Shown here in pieces: positions 25,466 through 36,743 of a stretch of DNA of 64,000 nt. The position numbers were made by a program, and so were the translations under genes. How positions within the stretch are numbered: position 1 is the stretch's first letter; the number at the start of each line of letters is the position of its first letter. The DNA lies in contig NC_089191.1 of the NCBI RefSeq assembly GCF_947507565.1, positions 1 through 64,000 of the forward strand, read 5' to 3'. A model generated the notes under the pieces. It was given only the letters and a program-made list of their open reading frames with translations. It had not been told where the DNA came from and did no database searches. This stretch comes from Oscarella lobularis (Eukaryota; Porifera; Homoscleromorpha; Homosclerophorida; Oscarellidae).

Positions 25466-25740
25466 GAAACTTAAAGAGTCTATCCCCTTCAGAAAGCTGT
25501 AGGGGCCTACTCCTACAGAAAGTTGTAGGGGTCTACTCCTACAGAAAGCTGTAGGGGTAACGAAACTTAAAGAGTCTATCCCTACGGAAAGCTGTAGGGT
25601 CCTACTCCTACAAGAAAGCTGTAGGGGTAACGAAACTTAAAGAGTCTATCTCTACAGAAAGCTGTAATGACAACGAAACTTAAACAGTCTATCCCCTTCA
25701 GAAAGCTGTAGGGGCCTACTCCTACACAAAGCTGTAGTGA
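25465..25740. repeat. CCTACAGAAAGCTGTAGG hairpin repeat
   Basis: Seven or so copies of CCTACAGAAAGCTGTAGG (7-nt perfect arms, AAAG loop) separated by GGTAACGAAACTTAAAGAG and GTCTATCC. It bridges a GGACAAATTGTCC array and a GGCAAAAGG array. Confidence 0.92.
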
Positions 25741-26395
25741 CAAAAGGCAAAGGGAAAAGGCAAAAGGCAAAGGGAGAAGGCAAAAGTCAAAGGGAAAAGG
25801 CAAAAGGCAAAGGGAAAAGGCAAAAGGCAAAAGGGAGAAGGCAAAAGGCAAAGGGAAAAGGCAAAAGGCAAAAGGCAAAAGGCAAAAGGCAAAAGGCAAA
25901 GGGAAAAGGCAAAAGGCAAAAGGGAGAAGGCAAAAGGCAAAAGGGAGAAGGCAAAAGGCAAAAGGGAGAAGGCAAAAGGCAAAAGGGAGAAGGCAAAAGG
26001 CAAAAGGGAGAAGGCAAAAGGCAAAAGGGAGAAGGCAAAAGGCAAAAGGGAGAAGGCAAAAGGCAAAGGGAGAAGGCAAAAGGCAAAGGGAGAAGGCAAA
26101 AGGCAAAGGGAGAAGGCAAAACGCAAAGGGAGAAGGCAAAAGGCAAAGGGAGAAGGCAAAAGGCAAAGGGAGAAAGCAAAAGGCAAAGGGAGAAGGCAAA
26201 AGGCAAAGGGAGAAGGAAAAAGGCAAAGGGAGAAGGAAAAAGGCAAAGGGAGAAGGAAAAAGGCAAAGGGAGAAGGCAAAACGAAAAGGGAGAAGGCAAA
26301 ACGCAAAGGGAGAAGGCAAAACGCAAAGGGAGAAGGCAAAAGGCAAAGGGAGAAAGCAAAAGGCAAAGGGAGAAGGCAAACGGCATAGGAGAAGG
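25738..26395. repeat. GGCAAAAGGCAAAGGGAGAA array, block 2
   Basis: About 33 copies of the 19-21-bp purine-rich unit, including seven copies of a variant with an extra A (GGCAAAAGGGAGAAGGCAAA) between 25,915 and 26,050. It ends GGCATAGGAGAAGGACAAAT, matching the end of block 1. Confidence 0.96.
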
Positions 26396-26560
26396 ACAAA
26401 TTGTCCCCAGGACAAATTGTCCTAGGACAAATTGTCCCAGGACAAATTGTCCCCAGGACAAATTCTCCCCAAGACAAATTGTCCCAGGACAAATTGTCCC
26501 AGGACAATTTGTCCCAAGACAATTTGTCCTGGGGACAAATTGTCCCCAGGACAAATTCTG
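26395..26560. repeat. GGACAAATTGTCC array, block 5
   Basis: About ten units, ending in ACAAATTCTG joined directly to AATAAATGCAGATTTAATTC units at 26,560-26,620. Confidence 0.93.
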
Positions 26561-26635
26561 AATAAATGCAGATTTAATTCTGAATAAATGCAGAATTAAT
26601 TCTGAATTAATGCAGAATAAAAGATCGTGAACTTA

Positions 26636-26779
26636 CGTAGACAAGGTGCTTCAGCTTTCTTTTCAACATTCTATATTCTTTACGAGAGCTATGCTGCCAT
26701 GAAGCATCCATGATCGTATGTAAGGTGAAGAAAACGACAGGCGCTCCGTCGTGAGTCGACGATACGTCGGCGATCGTTC
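26636..26779 (-). CDS. Possible orphan exon, unknown protein
   Basis: On the minus strand a TTTTAG acceptor at about 26,780 and a TAC/GTAAGTTC donor at about 26,636 bound a 144-bp open stretch. It reads TIADVSSTHDGAPVVFFTLH, then TIMDASWQHSSRKEYR and MLKRKLKHLVY. The local composition is unlike the arrays on both sides, and the residue mix looks protein-like. No partner exon can be matched nearby by phase, and no family is recognised. It could be a gene remnant stranded between arrays. The stretch 26,780-26,970 holds nothing further that can be supported. Confidence 0.35.
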
Positions 26780-26969
26780 TAAAAGATCGCTCGTTCACCC
26801 CGAAACGCCATGACGACGAAAAACTTAGCAATAACCGTTCAGAACGTGACGGAACACGACAAGAAGTCGATCAAGAACCTCAAACTCGCTCGCTAAGCGA
26901 TGCACAGGAGACGAACGACGAGCAGGGCTTTTCGAGTGTAACGCGCGCTAAAACATCGCGAAAAAATCT

Positions 26970-27785
26970 CACATTCTCTGAATAAATGCAGAATTTATTC
27001 TGAATTATGCAGAATTTATTCTGAATTAATGCAGAACTTATTCTGAATAAATGCAGAATTTATTCTGAATTAATGCAGAATTAATTCTGAATAAAAGCAG
27101 AATTAATTCTCAATTATTGAAGAATAAAATCGGAATTTATTCTGAATTAATGAAAAAATTATTCTGACTTAATGCAGAATTTATTCTTAAATAATGTAGA
27201 ATTAATTCCGAATACATGCAGAATTAATTCTGAATTAATGCATAATAAATGCGGAATTTATTCTGAATTAATGCAGAATTTATTCCTAATTAATTCAGAA
27301 ATTATTCTGAATTAATGCAGAATTAATTCTGAATTAATGCAGAATTGATTCTGAATAAATGCAGAATTTATTCTGAATTAAAACGGAATTTATTCTTCAT
27401 TTATTCTGAATTAATGCAGAATTTATTCTGAATTAATACCAAATTAATTCTGAATTAATGCAGAATTTATTCTGAATTAATACAAAATTAATTCTGAATT
27501 AATGCAGAATTTATTCTGAATTAATGCAGAATTAATTCTGAATTAAAGCAGAATTTATAATGGTTTAATGCAGAATTTATTCTGAATTAATGCAGAAATT
27601 ATTCTAGATTATTGCAGAATTTATTCTGAATTAATGCAGAACTTATTCTTAATTAATGCAGAACTTATTCTTAATTAATGCAGAATTACTTCTGAATAAA
27701 TGCAGAATTAATTCTGAATTAATGCAGAATAAATGCAGAATTTATTCTGCATTAATGCAGAATTTATTCTGAATTAATTTAGAAT
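26970..27785. repeat. ATTCTGAATTAATGCAGAAT array
   Basis: About 38 imperfect 20-22-bp AT-rich units. The common unit has arms AATTCTG / CAGAATT around AATTAATG, and one copy near 27,743 reads TTCTGCATTAATGCAGAA, a perfect 18-bp palindrome. A few related units also lie at 6,645-6,715 and 26,560-26,620, each next to a GGACAAATTGTCC array. Confidence 0.95.
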
Positions 27786-29625
27786 TTCCAGGACAAATTG
27801 TCCCAGGACAAATTGTCCCCAGGACAAATTGTCCCAGGACAAATTGTCCCAGGACAAATTGTCCCAAGACAAATTGTCCCAGGACAAATTGTCCCCAGGA
27901 CAAATTGTCCCCAGGACAAATTGTCCCAGGACAAATTGTCTCCAGGACAAATTGTCCCAGGACAAATTGTCCCAGGACAAATTGTCCCAGGACAAATTGT
28001 GCCAGGACAATTTGTCCTGGCGACAAATTGTCCCCAGGACAAATTGGCCCCAGGACAAATTGTCCCAGGACAAATTGTCCCAGGACAAATTGTCCCCAGA
28101 ACTAATTGTCCCAGGACAAATTGTCCCAGGACAAATTGTCCCCAGGACAAATTGTCCCCAGGACAAATTCTCCCAGGACAAATTCTCCCAGGACAAATTG
28201 TCTTAGGACAAATTGTCCCAGGACAAATTGTCCCAGGACAAATTGTCGTAAGACAAATTGTCCCGGGACAATTTGTCCCGAGGACAAATTGTCCTGGGGA
28301 CAAATTGTCCCCAGGACAAATTGTCCCAAGACAAATTGTCCCAGAACAAATTGTCCCCAGGACAAATTGTCCCCAGGACAAATTGTCCCGAGGACAAATT
28401 GTCTTAGGACAAATTGTCCCAGGACAAATTGTCCCCGGACAAATTGTCCCTAGGACAAATTGTCCCTGGACAAATTGTCCGAGGACAAATTGTCCGCAGG
28501 ACAAATTGTCCCAGGACAAATTGTCCCCAGGACAAATTGTCCCAGGACAAATTGTCCCAGGACAAATTGTCCCAGGACAAATTGTCCCAGGACAAATTGT
28601 CCCCAGGACAAATTGTCCCAGGACAAATTGTCCCAGGACAAATTGTCCCCAGGACAAATTGTCCCAGGACAAATTGTCCCAGGACAAATTGTCCCCAGGA
28701 CAAATTGTCCCCAGGACAAATTGTCCCAGGACAAATTGTCCCAGGACAAATTGTCCCAGGACAAATTGTCCCAGGACAAATTGTCCCCAGGACAAATTGT
28801 CCCAGGACAAATTGTCGCAAGACAAATTGTCCCCAGGACAAATTGTCCCAGGACAAATTGTCCCAGGACAAATTGTCCCCAGGACAAATTGTCCCCAGGA
28901 CAAATTGTCCCGAGGACAAATTGTCTTAGGACAAATTGTCCCAGGACAAATTGTCCCCGGACAAATTGTCCCCAGGAGAAATTGTCCCTGGACAAATTGT
29001 CCCAGGACAAATTGTCCCAGGACAAATTGTCCCAGGACAAATTGTCCCCAGGACAAATTGTCCCAGGACAAATTGTCGCAAGACAAATTGTCCCCAGGAC
29101 AAATTGTCCCAGGACAAATTGTCCCAGGACAAATTGTCCCCAGGACAAATTGTCCCCAGGACAAATTGTCCCAGGAAAAATTGTCCCAGAACAAATTGTC
29201 CCAGGACAAATTGTCCCAGGACAAATTGTCCCCAGGACAAATTGTCCCCATGACAAATTGTCCCAGGACAAATTGTCCCAGGACAAATTGTCCCAAGAGA
29301 AAATGTCCCCAGGACAAATTGTCATAGGACAAATTGTCCCCAGGACAATTTTAAAAATTGTCCCAGCACAAATTGACCCCACGACAAATTGTCCCCAGGA
29401 CAAATTGTCCCCATGACAAATTGTCCCAGGACAAATTGTCCCAGGACAAATTGTCCCAGGACAAATTGTCCCAGGACAAATTATCACAGGACAAATTGTC
29501 CCCAAGACAATTTTAAAATTGTCCCAGGACAAATTGTCCTAGGACAAATTGTCACAGGACAAATTGTCCCCAGGACAAATTGTCCCCAGGACAATTTTAA
29601 AATTGTCCCAGGACAAATTGTCCCG
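27786..29625. repeat. GGACAAATTGTCC array, block 6 (longest)
   Basis: About 115 units over 1.8 kb. The series GTCCCGAGGACAAATTGTC ... CTTAGGACAAATTG near 28,385 and 28,915 marks a higher-order period of about 530 bp. Near the right end units are interrupted by AATTTTAAAATTG at about 29,345, 29,510 and 29,595. A short GGAATA run follows at 29,627-29,660. All open frames here are repeat translation. Confidence 0.97.
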
Positions 29626-29659
29626 GAATAGGAGTAGGAATAGGAATAGGAATACGTAA

Positions 29660-30015
29660 AGGAATAGTATGGGGGCGGTTAGCGAGAGTTTTGCACGTGT
29701 TTAGCTGAAGTGTTGGACCCCTAAAGCTTTGGTGGATGCTTCCTCTTTTCTAAATGTCTTTTAGCATCCTAAATGCACCACTGCTTTTTCCCTTTTCTAT
29801 ATTCTTCCCTATCCTAATCATGACGCACGCCCATTCGCCGGAACGGGGTGCGTCATTGCGAGCGTCTCGAAACCCCTAACTACAAAAGTCGCTAAAAATA
29901 GCCGCTCGCCAAACGGAAATGACGTAGCCTAACACGACTTCTCGAAACAAAACACACGAACAACACTGAAAGGATTCTCTAAGGGGGGACGATTATCGTT
30001 TAGACATTAGTCCTA
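29660..30015. other. Unique sequence, no gene recognised
   Basis: Mixed composition with CpG-rich words near 29,830-29,960. No convincing exon was found on either strand. It marks the border between the array-rich and the gene-dense halves. Confidence 0.4.
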
Positions 30016-30016
30016 G

Positions 30017-30557
30017 CTAGCGTTGTGCGTGGATGGAATGCGCTTGGGGGCCCCGGCCTAAGGGATAAACACGCACCCACACAAACATGCACGCGTACGC
30101 GAGAAACAAACGCGCGCGAGCGAAAAAAAGGAGCTACAAATTCCCCCGCTTACCTTGCGACGTCCTCTTCGCTCCGATGAGCTCTTCGATCTTCGTTCTG
30201 CTCGACGGCGTGTCGTGTCGTCTCGCGTTCGCCGCGTCCACGCGCGTGCGAACGATCTGGAAGGAGAATTCGACGCCTGCATAGTGAATAGACGCGATTG
30301 GCTTACAGTTTCGGCGTTGGAGAGACGCGTGCTTGGTGCGTGCCTCGCGCGCGTTCTCTCGCGTGATCTGCACAAAGGGACGCTGCAATTGCACGCGAGC
30401 ACTCTGGCTGAACTTACCGCGCTGCGCTGTGTGGCTTCGACGTTCGCCACGTCGTCCAGCCGAATGAGTCCGGACACGCGCTCGCGAGAGAATGAAATTT
30501 TGTGTGCGATGCGCTCTCGCTTGGTGCGCGAGGCGTCAAAGGGCCGATGACGCGCTG
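30017..30557 (-). CDS. Small basic protein with ultra-short introns, unknown
   Basis: Minus-strand exons at 30,557-30,418, 30,382-30,307 and 30,276-30,154 are bounded by GTAAG donors and TGCAG acceptors. They join in frame through introns of only 35 and 30 nt. The reading runs VSGLIRLDDVANVEATQRSA, RPFVQITRENAREARTKHAS, then VEFSFQIVRTRVDAANARR and TKIEELIGAKRTSQ. A last exon from 30,057 to the TAG at 30,017 is possible but weak. No start codon was found upstream before LZTFL1 at 30,806, so the 5' end is open. The protein is Arg-rich and looks helical; no family is recognised. Confidence 0.5.
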
Positions 30558-30559
30558 CT

Positions 30560-30805
30560 GCAGCGTAATTAGTGTTTGGCAGCTGCGAACGATTTGATTA
30601 GATGAGAAAGTAATTTGGACAGTGTTCCGTGTCTGCGGTATTAATTAAGTTCGCCAAATTTGGTGATTTCCGATTACGCCCAGAAAAGAAAATTCGAATC
30701 TTTGTTGCACGTACACTTTTAATTAATAAACGAGTACTACTAATCTAAGAGAGCAGTGCGTCTTCTAAAACGACCAGTCCTAACACACTCGAGTACAGAT
30801 GACAT
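30560..30805. other. No feature seen
   Basis: AT-rich spacer between the small unknown gene and the stop of LZTFL1; no ATG joins either gene convincingly. Confidence 0.4.
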
Positions 30806-32130
30806 CTATAATATTTCGGCATCTGGTTCGTATCTAGAGAAAATGAGATGATGCCAAATCAAAATCACTGAATAATTGATTGAAGATGGATGTAGTGCTA
30901 ACTTTTTTAAACGACTTCGAAGATCTTTTAATTGCTCGTTTTTCTTCGTAAGCATTTTTTTCATGTTTGTAAATTGAGCCGTTTCGCCGAGTTTCTTTTC
31001 CAATTCCTAAAATCATTATCCATTTTTTCACTACTTAGTTCCAAGTATGAAAAATCAAACCTTTTCAGCATTTTCAAGCTTAGCTTTGATAGCCAACAAT
31101 TCGTGTTTGGTTTCTCCCAATTCTTCCCTCAATTTTCCATCGTCTTCACCCCCAGCAGATTTTCCACTTAAAACTGGATTTGCCTTTGATTGTGAAGAGG
31201 TTGTTGGAACAACATCCGATGCTGCTGACTAGAAAACAAGAAAATATCTCATAAAACTATCTTCCAACTGATTTTTTAATTAAATACTGATTTGGTTTCT
31301 TTTGCTTTTAGAGCTGCTTCAGCTTGCACTAATTGACTCTTCAATTTCCCTTTTTCTTCCAAGGCATCATGAGCCTAAAAAAAGAACAAATAATCATTGT
31401 AGTTCAATAGGAAAGAGTCTCTTCTTTCCTTACCTTTCCTTCTATCATTCGCATTCGTTCCTTCATTTTATCATTTTCCTCTTTCAGCCGAGAAATTTCC
31501 TATACAGATATAGAATCAAAAGAAATCCTCAGTGAGTCCACACTAACCATCTGCAGAAGAGCACTCCCACCAGCCTCATTCAACGGCTCCAATTTCGTCT
31601 TGGCTGCTGGAAGAGTCTAAGTACATAATACATTATTCTATTTTATAGTTGTCTGCCCCCCTCCCTGTGGTGCAACCTTTGAAGCTGTTGCAGATCCTAA
31701 TCCAGAAGAAGCAAACTGTTTCTCTTCAAATCGAGCAATTTCCTCAATCAATTCCCTTCGAAATAAATTACAAATACGAAAAATTGACTTTTCGTCATCT
31801 TACTGATTCTCGAGCTCAGAAACGTCGGCACTCAACTTCAGATGCCATTTCTCCGCCTGTCGAAAAACTTGACGTAGCAGAAGAACGTTCGTATGCGTCG
31901 TATGAATCAGTTCCGATTCGACGTCGCCCTTGACAACGGCGCCAAGACCGAATAACATGTCCCGTAGTTCTTCGGCTGTAAACGTCTCCTCCGTCAATCT
32001 AGACGAGACGAAAACGCGTAGAATGCACGTTATAGACATCTATTGCACGTACCTGCTTTCTTTTAATTAAATCGTCGAACAACGCCGAATCGACGGTTTT
32101 GATGCGAGGTGTGATAACAGAAATTGGTAC
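30806..32130 (-). CDS. LZTFL1: Leucine zipper transcription factor-like 1, 5' end not found
   Basis: LZTFL1 is a coiled-coil regulator of BBSome traffic into cilia. Visible exons (minus) are about 32,130-32,053 (RIKTVDSALFDDLIKRK), 31,998-31,804 (SRLTEETFTAEEL, VESELIHTTHTNVLLLRQVF, AEKWHLKLSADVSELENQ), 31,755-31,677, 31,616-31,548, 31,499-31,434, 31,374-31,288, 31,228-31,061, 31,006-30,903 (TKKNEQLKDLRSRLKK) and 30,834-30,806 (YEPDAEIL, stop). Order and ending match the animal family. Two oddities: the junction of the first two visible exons is out of phase with the splice sites I can see, and the family's N-terminal segment before RIKTVD is missing. A foldback transposon begins about 120 bp upstream, so the 5' end may be disrupted. 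Confidence 0.9.
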
Positions 32131-32247
32131 TTTAGACGATTGACTCTTTCCTAACGACAGCAGTCACGCCACTGATTTTTTTCAGCTGTGCGCGAGCGAT
32201 CATTTTTTAATCCGGGCGGGTTCGCATTCCCGTACACCTTTCCTATA

Positions 32248-33910
32248 GAGTAGGACCTCGGCTTTCGGACATTCTGCGATTTCGGACGCTCGCACAGCAA
32301 ATCTAGCGAACCGATTCTGGCTTCCTATGGCGCATTTGAAAGCCCAATCCCTGCCAGGAAGATGTGCCAGAGCGCGAATCAATAGACCAAACCCTCATGA
32401 TTTTATGAGAAGATTAGCCCGCGCAGGTCAAATCCTCAGCTTTCGGACAACAGTATCGCTTTCGGACACGTATGCGTAGCTCATTCAAATTTTAATGTTT
32501 CGCCTAGAATTTTTTTTCACAAAATCCTCTATCATAGAGCTTTTGAACGCAGTAAAGCTTTAGCCAAATGGTCTAGTCTATCGCATGCTAAAAATCGACG
32601 AATATACCGACATCGCACCTCGGTGTTCGGACACCAGTTATTCCGTTTGCAAAGCCCAAATCCGTTTCTAAAAGGATATTCTGAATTTTCTGTAAGGTAT
32701 TTGAGACGATTTTCAAAAGCAGCTTGAAAAAGAGTAACTTTGCTAAGCAATTGGGCTGTTTAGTGCATGAAAATGCATTTCTTGGGTTTGCTTTAGTGGC
32801 CATAAAACTAAATATAGCAACGAAAATACCCAAACTGGCACAGAAGCAAGCGGTGCGAAGAAAAAGTCACCCTAAAACTTCGTATTAATGAAAAATTCTG
32901 CCGCATACAGTACTTTACGCCAAATGCATTTGTCGTGCTGATTTTGATCGCAACGTCAGAAACATTACATAAAAGTACGCCTTTTTACAGTATCTGTCTC
33001 TGGAGTGCTCTTCCATAAGTAGAGCAAGTACATTTTTGAAGATATCACAGCCAGAGTGTCATACCAAGAATCTGAAATTCGATCTTTATATAAGAGCACT
33101 CAAACTGAAATTCTTAGAACGCAATAGATAAATTAATAAACGCAGATGGTCAGCTTGACGTAGCCTGAGCTCTTGGCAATATACCATAAACAGTACAAAC
33201 ACTATGATAAAGTTTGAACAAACTGCATTTTGCGTAACGTCCTGTACTGGTATGTGACAGAATTTTTCAATAATATGAAGTTTAAGGGTGACTTTTTCTT
33301 CGCACCGCTTGCTTCTGTACCAGTTTGGGTATTCTCGTTGCTATATTTAGTTTTATGGCCACTAAAGCAAACCCAAGAAATGCATTTTCATGCACTAAAC
33401 AGCCCAATTGCTTAGCAAAGTTACTCTTTTTCAAGCTGCTTTTGAAAATCGTCTCAAATACCTTACAGAAAATTCAGAATATCCTTTTAGAAACGGATTT
33501 GGGCTTTGCAAACGGAATAACTGGTGTCCGAACACCGAGGTGCGATGTCGGTATATTCGTCGATTTTTAGCATGCGATAGACTAGACCATTTGGCTAAAG
33601 CTTTACTGCGTTCAAAAGCTCTATGATAGAGGATTTTGTGAAAAAAAATTCTAGGCGAAACATTAAAATTTGAATGAGCTACGCATACGTGTCCGAAAGC
33701 GATACTGTTGTCCGAAAGCGGAGGATTTGACCTGCGCGGGCTAATCTTCTCATAAAATCATGAGGGTTTGGTCTATTGATTCGCGCTCTGGCACATCTTC
33801 CTGGCAGGGATTGGGCTTTCAAATGCGCCATAGGAAGCCAGAATCGGTTCGCTAGATTTGCTGTGCGAGCGTCCGAAATCGCAGAATGTCCGACAGCCGA
33901 GGTCCTACTC
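32248..33910. mobile_element. Foldback DNA transposon (MITE), Tc1/mariner-pogo-like ends
   Basis: Two inverted arms of about 630-690 bp (32,248 to about 32,940 and about 33,218 to 33,910) surround a roughly 280-bp spacer. The tips are GAGTAGGACCTCGGCT and its complement AGCCGAGGTCCTACTC, both flanked by TA (32,246-32,247 and 33,911-33,912), the target of the Tc1/mariner superfamily. Arms are nearly identical for the outer 600 bp. TTTCGGACA-type words repeat near each tip (about 32,264, 32,278, 32,451, 32,469 and a variant at 32,625), as subterminal transposase sites would. The mirrored open frames in the arms encode nothing recognisable, so it is non-autonomous. Confidence 0.9.
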
Positions 33911-33913
33911 TAC

Positions 33914-34335
33914 ATGTATCTTCGTGAAATCGATGAATTGAAAGGGAAATGGTCGATGTCGCACTTGGTCGACAGCAGTCATGAGGTTCGCTATTCTTTT
34001 TTCTGACGCCTAGCCGAAGCTTGAAATAGCCGCCTCTCGTAAGAAACGAGCAACGACAAACGAAGACGTCTTGCGCGTAGCTCTTTGGAGCCCGTACGAA
34101 GTGGGAAAGTGGATGGAAGGTGGGCTATCGCACTGCTACAAGTTTTTCAAGAACAATCCCAAGGTTTGAACGACTTTGGCTTCGTGCCGTCCCGTCCCGT
34201 CTTTGCGATCTTTTGCTCGAATCGGGGATAAATGGCAATCGTCTCCTTACTGATTTATCCTATGAAGATCTTGAAAAGTTGGGAGTGCGTTTACTACAAA
34301 GGAGATCGATTATAAGACATTTACTTCGTGTTTGA
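33914..34335 (+). CDS. SAM-domain protein, short
   Basis: Exon 1 at 33,914-33,985 (MYLREIDELKG) and exon 2 at 34,014-34,163 (VALWSPYEVGKWMEGGLSHC, YKFFKNNPK) lead to a final coding stretch ending at 34,335 (INGNRLLTDLSYEDLEKLGV). The W-S-x-x-E-V-x-x-W start and the L-x-x-L-x-x-E-D-L-x-x-L-G-V end are those of a sterile alpha motif domain, a protein-protein interaction module. Between FKNNPK and INGNRLL the frame must change across about 56 bp that begin GTTTGA but have no AG acceptor. Either the intron is non-canonical, a base is wrong, or the gene is broken. The ATG lies two bases after the transposon's TA, so the native 5' end may have been displaced. Confidence 0.65.
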
Positions 34336-34427
34336 GTACAGTGCAGTGAGCCAGGCACGTGATAGAATAGTTAGAATAAAAAATTCCATGGAGAGAGGTC
34401 TTGTCATCGCGCGGTTGGATTACATTG

Positions 34428-35801
<1,374 letters not shown>

Positions 35802-36170
35802 TAGGAGCTGGCAATACGGGAGGGAGGGAGGTAGACGTCCCTCCCTCCCCTCACACACCCACCCACCCGTATGTTCCAGCACAAAATTAATTCTATTTTT
35901 TCTTCAGCGCCTGCCTCTGCTCCAGCAAACATCGAATAAATTCATTTGGCACGTGACAAATAGCCTAACGTAGTGCGTGTGCATGTGGCGGTTACAATAA
36001 TAATAATAATAATAAAACTACTGTAATGAATTTATTGAATGAGAGTTACTTGCTTTTTCTTTTCTTCCTCCATTCATTCATTCATTCATTCATTCGCGCG
36101 GACAAAAAGACATAGGACAGACAAAAGACGACGATGACGACAACAAAGACACAATGATGATGATGATGAC

Positions 36171-36211
<41 letters not shown>

Positions 36212-36231
36212 CGTAATAAAGACGACTGTGA
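35802..36231. repeat. Intergenic spacer with simple repeats
   Basis: Holds GGGAGGGAGG (35,820), (AAT)n at 35,997-36,015, (CATT)n at 36,071-36,095 and a (GAT)n run at 36,154-36,210. No gene is seen. It separates two minus-strand genes. Confidence 0.8.
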
Positions 36232-36699
36232 CTAAGATGACGTTGGAGTGGCTTCTTTTCCAGGTGTCAAATCAGAAGCTAAAGCATCTAATTCATCAGC
36301 AATATTCTAAAAGAACAAAACCCTATTAATATGTGTATCATATAGAGAATATAATCTATTTACGATTAGATGTGCTTGATGAGTCTTGACATCTTTCTCT
36401 TCTTCCGGTTCAACTTTGACTGTTTTTGTAATGACTCTCACTTCAGTGACAGTCGCTCCGCTTCCCTCCAAACTCGCCAACATTTCATCCAAAGGCTGGG
36501 GCTGACCAGCGGGCAAAAACACTTCAGGAGCCGGCTAAAATAAAACATTTATTCTATTAATTTTATAGTAGTCTATTATAGTGTTAGCCAGCCCACCCCA
36601 ATGCCAGGATTTTGCACAGTCAAACTCTCTTCGGCTAAGCTGTCCGTCCGTGCTGTCACCGTTCCTCCATTTGCCGTTGTACTACAAAATAAATAAATA

Positions 36700-36743
<44 letters not shown>

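Noticed and set aside
25737-26561. Lys/Gly/Arg-rich and Leu/Pro/Phe-rich frames in the GGCAAAAGG arrays
   Set aside because: Translation of a 19-20-bp repeat; frames change with each unit length variant and nothing beyond the array extends them.
32532-33626. Identical 72- and 81-codon frames on opposite strands at 32,532-32,833 and 33,325-33,626
   Set aside because: They are mirror copies in the two arms of the foldback transposon, with no transposase motif.
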